Below are positions 23,109 through 34,859 of a stretch of DNA of 64,000 nt, piece after piece. The position numbers and the translations under genes were made by a program. Each line of letters starts with the position of its first letter. Position 1 is the stretch's first letter. The notes beneath the pieces were generated by a model. The model was not told the origin of the DNA, searched no databases, and saw only the letters and a list, made by a program, of their open reading frames with translations. Origin of the DNA: Narthecium ossifragum (taxonomy: Eukaryota > Streptophyta > Magnoliopsida > Dioscoreales > Nartheciaceae); the NCBI GenBank assembly GCA_963920575.1, contig OY986967.1:7149166-7213165 (forward strand). The letters run 5' to 3'.

Positions 23109-23759
23109 CTAACTAATTTGATAATAGGGGCAGCTTTCACATAATTTCTTGAAATGCTCCAAATACTTGTGTAGGGACTCTCTATTATGCTGCCTTACAC
23201 CACATATTTCTTTTTGAATGTTAGAGGCAGTTGAAACTAGAAAATATTTCTCCAAAAACAACCTCTTCATCTCATTCCATGTGGTAATAATCCCGGAGGG
23301 TAGATAAATAAGCCAGTCCTTAGCAGAATCCTTCAAAGAAAACGGGAAGGCCCTTAATTTAATTTTCTCTTCAGTCACCCCCGTGGGTTTCATACTCGTG
23401 CACACAACATTAAGCTCTTTTAAATGCCTGTGAGGATCTTCACTTGCAAGGTCATGAAAAGTAGGCAAGAGATGTATTACTCCATATTTCAATTCAAAAG
23501 TAGTTGTAGCATTCAAATTAGGGAATGTAATGCATAAGGATTCTTGATTCAAATCAGGGGCTGCAAGCTCTTTCAAAGTTCAATTTCCAACTTTGAATTC
23601 CTTCTCTTCCAGATCAAACTCGCTGGCAAATAGGGAATCAAAAGCCAGATTGTTCTCCTCAGAATTTTTCCGAGCGTCCCTCCTCAACCTGTGCAAAGTT
23701 CTCTCTATTTCTGGATCGTACTGCAAATTGAATTGATTAGAAGATTGAGTTTCAATCAT
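23109..23759 (-). pseudogene. Athila-like gag, decayed
   Basis: ATG at 23759 (minus) opens a frame with LHRLRRDARKNSEENN, one in-frame TGA at about 23580, then KELAAPDLNQ, AFPFSLKDSAKDWL and LFLEKYF, which are the capsid-domain blocks of Athila-type gag. The zinc-knuckle region beyond 23109 is broken by stops. The start is chosen because it precedes the conserved block and follows the non-coding leader. Confidence 0.8.
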
Positions 23760-24432
23760 TAACGATTAAGGAGACTCTAATAAACCATGAAAACAACTCA
23801 GGAAAGATCTAGAGTAATGAAAGCAAAATAAAAATTAAAATAAATAACAGGAAGGGTCGTGGACGCTTCAGAAGTCCGTGAATGGTGTCTGATTGTTGAA
23901 TCAAGGCTTAAAGGCGTTGGGTCTGAGATGGTGGCCCAGTGGATGATCGTCAAAGTTCGATCCGACAATTGGTGTTCCAATCAATAGTGGAAACGGTGGA
24001 GGAAGGTTCGTGGAGGCTTAAGGGAGCTTTTGGAGGTGGTTTAGGGCAAGGGAAGCTATGGAAGTGGAGATCAAAGAGGGCCATCGGAGATGGGTTTCAG
24101 GACAGGTTGTCGATGATAGAATGGAAAGAAAATCGAGGTCAGTAGAGGTTACTGCAGCGAAGGGATGATGAGAGAAGTGTTTTAGCCAAGTTTAGTGGAA
24201 GATTTGTGAACAGGTGCGGCTAGATTGAGATCGACAGTGGTGGCTTTCTTGATGGTTCGACGGTGCCAAGAGGCGGCGATGGTGATCGGTTCAGGGATGA
24301 TGATCAGCTGAGGTGAATCTGGGGAAAGTAGTGAGTAATGTGGGACAACGGAGAGACGGCTGGGAGAAGTTCACTTGTTTTTTTAGGAATAAAATGAGTA
24401 TCACAATTAGCACAAAAATCAACTAAAAACAG
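23760..24432. other. Athila-like 5' leader
   Basis: Non-coding leader between PBS and gag. The purine-rich plus strand gives short frames with no domains. Confidence 0.5.
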
Positions 24433-24458
24433 TCCCCGACAATGGCACGAGAACTTGT
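24433..24458 (-). promoter_or_regulatory. Athila-like primer-binding site, diverged
   Basis: The minus strand reads TCGTGCCATTGTCGGGGA directly after the LTR end at 24459. It corresponds to TGGCGCCGTTGCCGGGGA of the element at 55689, with several changes. Confidence 0.6.
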
Positions 24459-24923
24459 TGCGTTGTCGCAGGCAATCAAAAATAAAACCCATACTCCTTA
24501 GAATAAATGTATTGGTGCGAATAAGTATTGTTCACAAGAGGAGTGTCTAGCCTAGTTTGGTGCTTGTGAACAAAGATGTTGAGGGCTAGATATAACAAAA
24601 ACTACTAAGAAATAATTAAAACTAAACAGTTGAAGTCAATTAAAAGAACAAACCTTGATCTAAGTCAACATCCACCAGGGGAATCTAACAACTGCTCATC
24701 GATGCAAATATATATCAATCCACACCTTGAATATTCACCGTTTGAGTTATTTTCGTATCTCGTCTATGTCATAGTTAATTAGGAAATAAGTGATCTAATT
24801 AACCCTAACTCATAAACGACCCCAGACAAGCGCTGAAGGTTTACTCTAGTAGCAACCTTAAGAATTAGAGAGATCGATGAAGCGAAATAGCACAAACACA
24901 AACACAATCTCTGACGCAGCAAA
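24459..24923 (-). repeat. Athila-like right LTR, piece 1
   Basis: It starts TGCGTTGTCGCAG at 24459, aligning with the left LTR start at 3686. It is interrupted at 24923 by the CACTA element (duplicated AAA). Confidence 0.8.
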
Positions 24924-24947
24924 CACTACAAAAATACACCTCTTTCT

Positions 24948-25445
24948 GCAGCGGTTGAGGAAGTGCTGCTATAAAATTAGATACAACAGCGGTTTAGATG
25001 TAATCGTTGCTAAAATGAAGTTCTATAGCAGCGGTTTTGGTTAATGTTGCAAAAAATATACAACTTGTAGCGGTTTACATAATTGTCGCTAATAGTTCTA
25101 TGTTTTGCAGCGGTTTATTAGCAACGCTATGTATACCACGGCTAGATCATGTTCTATAGCAGCTGTTTATTTGCAGCGCTTCTCATAACCGCTGCGATGT
25201 GGTACTTAAAAGGCGACGATTTTGACAATTGTGGTAAAAGAAAAATTATTTGCAGCGGTTATGTTAATTGTCGCTTTTAGTTATACTTATAGCAGCAGTT
25301 GACATGCAACGGTTTTCTAACTACTGTAGGAATTGCGACGATTTATATAACTGTCAGTAATAGTTATATTTTTGGTTGCGGTTCATTAGCAACAATATGT
25401 AAACCGCTGCTAGATGTTCTATAGTTGCGGTTCATTAGCAACAGT
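24948..25445. repeat. CACTA subterminal repeat region, left
   Basis: More than ten diverged 9-12 bp motifs such as GCAGCGGTT, TAGCAGCGG and AACCGCTG occur on both strands. Confidence 0.8.
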
Positions 25446-25599
25446 GAGTGCTCGTGGAGATAAAAATAAAAAATAAAAATAACACGCGGCAATCCCAAAA
25501 CCAAACCACATACTGCGTGCGCGTTCACCTATGCAAAACCCATCCCCTAAAATATTATTTCCGCCGATCCCAAAACCTATATCGCAGCTCTTCCCTTAC

Positions 25600-26260
25600 C
25601 CGAAAACCCATCTCGGCGACTCTCCCCTTTCCCGGAAACCCATCTCCTCTCCGCTCAAGCTCCACCATCTCCTTGCGCCTGCTGCATCACCATCTCCGGC
25701 CCCTCCCCTCAGTTGCTTCCCCGCCATTTACTAACGGCCCCCTAGCCCACCGATCGACCGCGCCAAACCCATCCCTCGCCTCCCGGAAACCCATCTCTGC
25801 TCTGCTCCACAATCTCTTGCCCCTCCCCTCACTCGCTTCTCCGTCATTTACTTCCGTCCTTCTCTCTACCTTCCTCCCTGACCCTGCCCTAGCCCACCGA
25901 TCGATCGTGCCAAACCCATCCCTCGCCTCCCGGAAACCCGTCTCTGCTCTAGCTCCACCATCTCCGACCCCTCCCGTCACTTGCTTCTCTGTCATTTACT
26001 ACCATCCTTCTCTCTACCTCCCTCCCCAACCCTCTCCTAGCCCGCCGATCGACCGCACCAAACCCATCCCCCGCGTCCTGGAAACCCATCTCTCCTCTAG
26101 ATCCACCATCTCCGTGCGCATGCTCCACCTTCTCCGGCCCCTTCTCTCGCTCGCTTCTCCGCCATTTACTACCATCCTTCTCTTTTCCTCGCTCCCCGAC
26201 CCTCCCCTAGCCCGCCAATCGACCGCGCCAAACCCATCGATATCCCTCGCCTCCACGACT
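25600..26260. repeat. GC-rich tandem repeat, period about 150 bp
   Basis: The block CCSRCCGATCGACCGCGCCA starts at 25746, 25893, 26041 and 26211 (variants at each), giving periods of 147, 148 and 170 bp. Each unit repeats AAACCCATC, CCTCGCCTCCCGGAAAC-like and CGCTTCTCCGTCATTTACT-like strings. It lies upstream of the transposase gene. Open frames through it are by-products of the repeat. It may be captured or promoter DNA. Confidence 0.75.
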
Positions 26261-27106
26261 TTTCCTTTCTCTGGTGGTCTTATTCCTATGTCCTCCCAGG
26301 TCCTCTCCTCCCTCCCCCACTTGCCCCCTATTCCTTACTCCGTTGTCTTCTTCCCTCCCCATCAACGCCGGCTCCTATCCTCCCCCATTGGTGTCGGTTG
26401 TCTTGCTCCCTCACCAACCATCTCTTCTTTCCTACCTGCTACCCTCCCACACGATGTGCTACCTGCGGCTGCTGCCTTCCCATTCTGCTATAGTCAAGAT
26501 CTTTTTCAGAGGACTCGAAGACTCTCAACATCTGGTGCATAGATACTCAACATCAGTGAGTGTTGTTGGTTTCATAAGATTAAATCAATCTTCTTCGCTG
26601 CTATTGATTTTTTCTGATACGTAGTCCATGCTTTCTTGAAGACTTTTTGCATGTGAATGAACAGTGCACGAATGGATCATTTTTTATACGTAGTCGATGA
26701 ATGTAGGATTATGTCATTTGTTTTTAATTTTTAGTGTCAAAAAGAGAGCTTTTTGAGATGTTGGAAGTTCCAGTGTTTGGTCAAATTAAGTGTTTGCGGG
26801 GCAAAAGCAATTGAGCTGTGATTTTCTATATTAAATCAACATTCTTGTCTTGAAATATAATCTATGAACAGTATTAATCTAATTGTTACAGTACCATCCC
26901 TTTTCCTCAATAAGGTCAAATGCATGTTAAGCTTGGCAAGAGATAGTTTGCATACATATACTATATGGTAGAGGAACATTATTAGACAGTTGTTTACCTT
27001 GAATGGTATGATGTTTTAACTAATATTGTTCTCTCCTAAACACATTCTTATGTTGTATGTCATCTTGATTTATTTTTTCAGAATTGTTTTTTGGGGTAAT
27101 CCAATA

Positions 27107-30100
27107 ATGGATAAAACTTGGATATTTCATGAAGAAAGGGCTAGTAGCACTTATGTGATTGGAGTATTGGGGTTCATCGAATTTGCATTTACTAATGGAG
27201 CTGAAAGAGGAAAAATCCTATGTCCATGTAGCAATTGTGATAATTATTTGTGGCAAAATCAGGATGATGTGCTCGGCCATTTGCTTTTCAAAGGTTTTGA
27301 CCAGTCATATACCAATTGGATATTTCATGGTGAAGGCTCTGCATCTTCTAGTGATGCGCACTCTAATTTGAATGAACAACATTCGTCAATTAAGGACCAT
27401 GATGATATTGAAGGGTTATTGCATGATGCATTTCCCTTTATGTCAGAGATTAATGTAGGTGATGAAATGCCTGGTAATGAAGATTGTAGAGAGAGACTTA
27501 ATGTAGATGCAGAAAAGTTCTATTCTTTGATACAAGATGGTCAGAAGAAACTATTCCCAGGTTCGAAGTTTAGCAAGCTATCATTTATTATATGTCTGTT
27601 TCTTATAAAGTGCCTTAATGGATGGAGTAATGCATCATTTACTGCATTACTAGAGCTGTTGAAGGAGGCATTTCCGGAGGGTGAAACCTTGCCGAAAAAT
27701 TTCAACGAGTTCCAATCTATTATACGGTTTTTGGGGCTTGATTATAAAAAAATTGATCCATGTAGAAATGATTGTATTGGAAGGAAAATGCAGATGCAGA
27801 ATCCTGTCATACTTGTGGCGCTTCACGGTGGGTCAGCAAAAATGATGACGAATATGATCAAATAAATAGGAAAAGTGCTGAACAACTAGAAGCTATGTCG
27901 TTAGCTAAGAGGAAAAGAGTTCCTAAAAATGTTTTGCGTCATTTTCCTTTAAAGCCAAGACTGCAACAGTTGTTCATGTGCTCAAAACCTGCTAGCTTCA
28001 TGAGATGGGATGATGAAAATCGAATCAAGGATGATAAGTTAAGGCATCCAGCTGACTCCGAAGCATGGAAGAAATTAGACTCTTTATATCCTGATTTTGC
28101 ATCAGATTCAAGAAATGTAAGGCTTGGTTTAGCAAGTGATGTTTTTAATCCATTTATAACTATGAATATTCAATATAGTATGTGGCCTGTTGTACTTATG
28201 TCATACAATTTTCCTCCATGGATGTGTATGAAGCCACCATACTTCATGATGTCGCTTCTTATCCTTGGCAAAGAGGCAACTGAGAACAACATTGATGTTT
28301 ACTTGCAGCCATTGATTGAAGAGTTGAAGGAGTTATGGAATGATGGAATTTATACGTATGATGCATCAAAAAATGAGACATTTCCAATGCCTGCCACATT
28401 ATTTTGGACAATTAATGACTTTCCTGCATATGCTATGTTATCTGGTTGGAGTACCAAAGGAAAGTTAGCATGTCCATCATGTAACTATGATACTTGGTCT
28501 TTGTACTTGCGAAGTACTAGAAAATTCTGTTACATGGGCCATCGTAGATTTTTCGATCAACACCATAAGTGGCGGAATGATCAAAGGGCATTTGATGGAA
28601 GAAAGAAGTCGGGAGTTGCACTAGTTTTATTATCGTGTTTAGATATTTTGTGACATTTGAGAGGTGCTGAGAACAGGTTTGGAAAGAATAAGAAGAGGAA
28701 AGCATATGAAGGCAATCCTTGGAAGAAAAAAGTATATTCTTTGAGTTACCATATTGGAAGTATAATTTATGGCGTCACAATCTTGATGTCATCCATATTG
28801 AAAAGAATGTATGTGACAATATAATTGGGACTCTTTTAAATATCATAGGGAGATCAAAGGATCATCTAAGGGCTCGTCTTCATTTACGTGATATGGGTAT
28901 TAGACATGAGCTCCATCCAAAAGATATTGGGCCAAGTAATGCAAACTTCCCTCCTGCATGCTTCTCAATGGGGCCAAAAGAAAAAGATTCCTTTTGTAAA
29001 GTTCTAAAGAAGGTAAAAGTACCAAATCGTTATGCATCTAATATTTCTAGATGTGTGCAATTGAAGGGACACAAAATTTTCGGACTAAAGAGTCATGATT
29101 GCCATTTCATTATGCACTATCTACTGCAACTTGTTGTACGAAAATCATTGCCTGCGAATATTGCTGGCTCCTTAATTAAATTGGGGGCATTCTTCAGAGG
29201 ATTGTGCACCAAAGTTATTTAGATGGAGGATCTTGATTTTCTACAATCTGAAGTTATAGAAATACTTTGTCAGCTAGAAATGATATTTCCACCAATGTTT
29301 TTTTATATTATGGTGCATTAACCAATTCATCTAGTACATGAGGTTAGGCTTGGTGGACCTGTGCAGTTTCGTTGGATGTATCCAACTGAGAGGTACGTAA
29401 TCGTAAATATTTTGTTTAGTTCATACTAAATACATGTTCTCTGCCTTATACATAGTCTCTGCAGGTATCTGCTCATCTTAAAATCCTATGTTCAAAATAG
29501 GAGTCATCCCGAGGGTTCTATTGCAGAAGGATACATAGCTGAGGAGTGCTTAACCTTTTGGTCTAGGTACCAAGACGAAAGTGTGGAGACACGAGTCAAT
29601 AGGCAAACAAGGAATTTTGATAGTGTAGGTGAATCACAAGGATATACAAACCTTACAGGATGAGGTCACCCTTTAGGAAAGGGTGAAGCATTTAAGCTTG
29701 ATGGCATTACCAGGGTTCAAGCACATCGATATGTGTTCTTTAACACCGAAGCAACCAGCTCATATCTACAGTAAGATACTAATGTCAATCATTTCAGAAT
29801 ATTTTTTTTATAAATTGTTAAAACATCATATTTATCATTATAAATTTTTCTCATATAGAGAACATCGTGATTTCATAGAGAGTCAAAGACGACGTGGAAA
29901 CTCAAGGAAATGGGCTAGAGCGCATTGGCATAGTCAAGAATTTCATGAGTGGTTTGAGAAGTGCGTTAGGAATGAACAAGTCTCAGAGAAGATCAAATGG
30001 CTATCTCGTGGTCCTGAAAATGTGGCAAAGAAATTTAGTGGTTATATTATAAATGGCTTTAGGTTTCGTACCAAAGACCGTGACATAGGGAAGAAAACTC

Positions 30101-30536
30101 AAAATAGTGGGGTTGCCGTGACCGCATCGATCCGAGTTTCTCAAGCCATAGAGACCAAAATCTTGTTGTTGGCGATGTTATTTACTATGGAGTTGTGAAA
30201 TATATAATAGAAGTAAACTACTATGGTTATTTAAAGGTTGTGTTATTCCATAGTGATTGGTTCCAAGGAAAGAAATACGAATTTAAGATTCCAATGGTAA
30301 ATATGACAAAGACGATATATGAAAATGATCCCTTTGTACTGGCATCGCAAGTGGAGTAAGTATTCTACGTGAAAGACCCAGTTGAAATGGATTGCTATAG
30401 TGTTATCAAAGCAATTCCTCAGGATGCATATGACATACAAGACCAATCACATGCAACTAGTGAGATGCATTCGCTAGGAGAGCCAAGTCAAACTCTACTA
30501 GATTCCATCATAGTAGCTGGTGAAGAAGACAACTGA
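27107..30536 (+). pseudogene. CACTA TNP2-like transposase (TnpD type), decayed
   Basis: ATG 27107 begins MDKTWIFHEERAS, the transposase-associated N-terminal domain with its CPCSNC zinc-type motif (about residues 40-50). After a frameshift near 27770, the main catalytic domain (Transposase_21 type) runs 27772-28653 (RHFPLKPRLQQLF; SDVFNPF; CPSCNYD). It continues at 28654-29222 after a TGA and a shift (ELPYWKYNLWRHNLDVIHIE). Past an intron at about 29391-29465, a DUF4218-like part (RSHPEGSIAEGY) and, after a second intron, a DUF4216-like C-terminus (WFQGKKYEFKIP, about 30255) follow. At least five stops or shifts make it non-functional. Confidence 0.88.
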
Positions 30537-30753
30537 CTATTGCATAGGACTCAAACTTTAGTCATGAGTTGAAGGTATCTCATGTTTTTTTACTTTCTGT
30601 ATTTTTCCACTCATGAGCACATTTATGTTTTTTTAGCAGGTGAAGAAGACAACTGATTATCGCATATGACTCAAACTTCAGTCATGAGTTGAAGGTATCT
30701 CTCATGTTTTTTAGTTTCTGTATTTTTCCACTCATGAGCACATTTTTTACCAC
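30519..30753. repeat. Tandem duplication, about 118 bp, at the end of the transposase gene
   Basis: Two near-identical units begin with GGTGAAGAAGACAACTGA at 30519 and 30639 and end with CCACTCATGAGCACATTT. The first unit contains the stop of the transposase reading frame. Confidence 0.85.
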
Positions 30754-30759
30754 AGGATC

Positions 30760-31470
30760 TTGAAATGGGCATGAAAAAGCTAAAATGATTTGTACCATAG
30801 GGTTCACTGGTCAAGCATTTGAAAAAAAAAAAACATCATTCAGTGGTACTTCAAAAATCTAAAGCTAGATCAAATGCAACGAGACATAGATCCGTTGTGA
30901 TTGAAGAAGCTTCAGATGACGAACACTCCTCGTCTCTAAATAGTGCATCTTTGGATTCTATGGATGATAACGATCATAATTGGGATCCTGATGATGGTGA
31001 ATAGAACTGTAAACAACGTTCCTCACAAAATAGGGATGATGAAGAACAAGTACATGAGGGAGAATAGTTGACTGCTCTAAATAATGATGATAGTTCAGTG
31101 CAAAATCAAAGTATACAAGCTAATGGTGAAGGTAAAGTTAGTATGTCTTGTTCAAATTGACTAGCATTAGATAAAAATGTATTTGATATAATGTTTTGTT
31201 CACATTATAGGGCCTAGCAAGAAAAGAATTCGAGGGGAAACACGGTGTTTGAAGTTATTTGGAATGTTTGGCAATACTAGTCCGACCATTATTTTAAATG
31301 ATAAGGGTCAACCTATTGGTCCGGATAAGACAGTTGCTACCTTAAGTACTTATCTGGGGACATTAGCTCGGAATCCAAAATTGGCTCCTCTCACATACGA
31401 TGAATGGCGAAAGTTTCCAGAAGCGAATAAGTCAGACATGTGGAAGATGGTTAATGTAATGCGCTTTTAA
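30760..31470 (+). pseudogene. CACTA second gene (TnpA/Ptta-type), partial
   Basis: One piece, 30819-31004, is lysine-, serine- and aspartate-rich (RHRSVVIEEASDDEHSSS). After stops and an intron-like gap (about 31130-31210), the next piece reads GETRCLKLFGMFG, LNDKGQPIGPD and LSTYLGTLARNPKLAPLTY. This is the conserved N-terminal block of the plant Ptta/En/Spm second protein (Transposase_24 type). The long C-terminal part is absent. It would bind the subterminal repeats if intact. Confidence 0.7.
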
Positions 31471-32199
31471 ACCATGTCTTCTATTATAATATTGTTTTTT
31501 CTATTAGCTAAAGTTTTTGATATATGAATTTCCACTGTACATCATGTAGTTATCAGGTGTAAGCACAAGTAGTCTTTTGCTCAAGAAAACAATACATGTA
31601 AAAGAATTTTGACATCAACTTACAGATGAAACCAGTTTGCACATTCTTTTAGGAGAAAAAACTTCTTGTAAGCACAAATCTTTCATGGTTTCCATATTCA
31701 ATGTCTTTCAGTTTGCACATCCTTTTTTACTTCTAAGCAAACATCCATATAATGATTAATTTCAATATTTTCATTCTTTTCATGATGCTGATAGTTTTAG
31801 AGTTCGAAGATGGACACTGTCATGAGCAAATCCAAGTATGACCTCTAATCAAGCAGCTTATTACCATTCACATATCTAACTATTGGATTGCTTAACCTAA
31901 TTTTCGTCTATTTGAATTTTTTTTCCCTGTTGTGCAGGTTGCTCTTGTTGGACAATGTGAGAGGAAAATGGTGTAACATGTCTGCTAGTTTTATGAAAAA
32001 TCTGAATGTTTTGAGAATAATAGTACTTATATTTTTCATACGGTGTATTTCAGAATTATGATAAATTTTTTTTGAGTTATGAATGAGAATCAAGTACGTT
32101 CGGATGAATAAAACATGATTAGATAACATGGTGTAAATTTTATATAATATTATTTTAAAGTTTGGATTGGCTTATGTTAAAAAATGTACAGGGAAAAAA
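31471..32199. other. CACTA 3' non-coding region
   Basis: AT-rich sequence between the TnpA-like remnant and the right subterminal repeats. No coding signal is seen. Confidence 0.5.
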
Positions 32200-32930
32200 T
32201 TCGCTCAAAACTGTTGCAAAAAGGGATGACCTTTTACATCAGTTTCAAACCGCCGTAAATGAATGTTGGGCAACAATTACAAACTGCTACCAAATTTAAA
32301 TTTAGCATTGATTCAGACACCGCTGTCAAATTAACATTTTGCATTAGTTGCAAACTGTTGCCAATGAAATTTACAACATTGCAGAATAAACTATTAGTAG
32401 CAATTGCTTACCGCTGCCAAATGAACTTAATGCAACATTTCCTGTCACCATTATTAATACACCATTAGCAACACCTATGAAAACGTTGCAGCAAGACAAT
32501 TAGCAATGATATAGATCCGCAGTGAAATATCACATTAGCAACGGTAAGATAAACGTTGCCAAAAAAAGCTCTGGCCACAGATTCCAACCGCTGCCCTAAC
32601 CATTGAACCGTGCCGAGACCCATTTTCAGCAACAGTACGTAATTGTCGCCGCCGTACGCTAGGTGTTGCCAATAAGTGTATTCGCAATGATTTTTTGTAG
32701 CTGCTATAACACTTAATGGTAGCAGTTGTGTTCCGCTGCATAATGTTCTCTTTTTGCTACAGTACACCTTATCCGCAACAATTAACTAAATTGTTGCCTT
32801 AAGTCTCCAAACCGTTGCCATAGAGCTTTTGGCAGCAGGGGCAACGGCGACGTTTTGTTGAACTGCTGCCTTATTACTTTAGCAGGGGTTTGGGTACTTT
32901 TAGCAGCAGTTTTGGTCTGCTGGAAAAAGG
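32200..32930. repeat. CACTA subterminal repeat region, right
   Basis: Dense motifs such as CAACCGCTGCC, AGCAACGGT, GCAGCGG and AACGTTGCC on both strands, mirroring the left side. Confidence 0.8.
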
Positions 32931-32950
32931 GGTGTATTTTTATAGTGAAA

Positions 32951-33239
32951 TCAATAGATCTCAGTTACTTCGCAGATTAGAGGGATTAAACAATTACGGA
33001 TCTGATGTCCAACCTAGCAGTAGATTGCAATGAATAATCAACTAGCAGGCCTCCTAGCAATTTAACAAGACAATCATGAATATAATCACGGAAGGGCATT
33101 CAATACTCAAGGCATAAATTGAACAATGAAAACAAAATAGATCTCACAATTTTATTGATTCCGAGGCTTCTGTTTCCTTCGACCAAATCTCCAAGTTTAG
33201 CCATAAATAAATCTAAAAGAAAAGGTTAAGGTGAAACGT

Positions 33240-33331
<92 letters not shown>

Positions 33332-33343
33332 CACACACATACA
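32951..33343 (-). repeat. Athila-like right LTR, piece 2
   Basis: It matches 7165-7470 of the left LTR and ends in a long TA microsatellite (33241-33330) and ACACACACAT, where Helitron E is inserted. Confidence 0.8.
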
Positions 33344-33371
33344 CTAGTACTCACTCGTGCCCCTGGCACGG

Positions 33372-34854
33372 TTCTCTCTCACACCACCCCCGACCTTTTC
33401 CTATGAATAAGACTAATATATTAGACATAAATATACACAGCATCGACCCAATTGAATCAAGCTGGAGATTTCATTCTTATTGAGCTTTGCCTTTCAAAGA
33501 AAACATCATGTTTTGAGCGTATAAACTTTATGCACCGGAGGTTGCACCGATTGAAATAATAATAAGAATAGGACCAAAGTTTGGGAGAGGAAACAATGAG
33601 TATGAATGAAAAGTCCAAGCGCAAACGGCTACTGAGTTTTCAGCTGGTGAAACATCACAATTCAAGAACTATGTATGAAAAGGAATCAGATAAGTAACGA
33701 TGCAAGAGATACATACATTTTTGGACCACATTGATAATCATAAATTGACTGATTCATGTTTACATATTGCAAAAATGGACAAATGAGCTAGTTCTCTTTA
33801 AAAGCTCAATTGGACAGCTATTTGAACTGGATCTTATTCTCAACACTCTATAGGGCAACTTTGTAGAAGGAGCAAAGCTCATTTGGAAAACATTTAAAAG
33901 CACGGAGCCGAGTTCTCTTGATATGCAGTGAGTTATAATGAGGGTAGACTTCATTAATCATTCCACGATGCTTCTCCATTTGAGGCTGCCAACTTGCACA
34001 TGACCGGAGATTCAGACTTTGCTAATCAGACCGCCCAACCAGGCAACCATGTAATCTCAAAAAAAGACTTCAATGACCACATAAGTCCCAGCTTGGAGCA
34101 GACATCCCCCTCATCTCCTCATCTACGTAGCCATCGTCGCTCCTCCTCAGGTGCCCTCATGCTGTCCATCACAATCTGAATTCACCATAGATTTAATTAT
34201 TTCCACAATTAGAATAAATAAAAAATTAGGTAGAGTTGCCAATTTAAATGCCATGTCATCATGTTTGTTCATAGCCATTATTGCTTATTTAGGTTTAACC
34301 CAGGTAGACATCCTGATATCATACGAAGACAATTTTAGTGGCAAACATGGAAGAAAGTAGACAATTTTAATGGCAAACATGGAAGAATCTTGACTTAAAG
34401 ATTGAGAAGTTTTCCCAAGAACTACTTTTTTGAATCTTCATGCTTGAAGGAGGAATAAAAGAGTGAGAGAGAGAACTCACATCATAGGCTTCATTGATCC
34501 TATGGAATTGGACGCCGCAATTGCTTCCTTTGCAGGCATCATGATGCTACTAAAACAACAAAGAAAAAGTTTCATCTATCAAGTTTAGTTTTTTATCACT
34601 TGAATTTTAATACCATGAATACCTTAAACTCATGGGCAAAGAACCGCTATTAAATGTAATCCCCAAAAAAAAAACCAATTAATCAATATAAACCACAGGT
34701 CCACTAATTAAATCACCAAATCCTAATTCCACCAAAAAATGTACATTTGTAGTTCCTAGCCAAGAAACATAGGGAGGGTGTATATAATAATTTTCAGACC
34801 TTTCTACCAAAACCCATAGAAATAAAAATACAAATAAGAATTAATACCAACAAA
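33372..34854. other. Helitron E interior, no domain identified
   Basis: Mostly AT-rich with short open frames and possible exon-like pieces around 33990-34180 and 34480-34560, none of which I recognise. Confidence 0.35.
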
Positions 34855-34859
34855 AAAAG

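Larger units (their letters stand above)
24924..32947 (+). mobile_element. CACTA (En/Spm) transposon, 8.0 kb, coding genes decayed
   Basis: It starts CACTACAAAAATACACC and ends GGGTGTATTTTTATAGTG. The 3-bp duplication AAA flanks it (24921-24923 and 32948-32950). The Athila LTR is continuous across it. Subterminal regions (about 24950-25445 and 32200-32930) hold many short GCAGCGGTT/GCAACGGTT-like motifs in both orientations, as is usual for binding of the TnpA-like protein. Inside are a GC-rich tandem repeat, a TnpD/TNP2-type transposase gene and a TnpA-type gene, both with stops and frameshifts. Confidence 0.95.

Noticed and set aside
25448..26542. 364-codon proline-rich protein in the CACTA element
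   Set aside because: The frame is created by a 150-bp GC-rich tandem repeat; no domain is seen and the repeat period is not a multiple of three.
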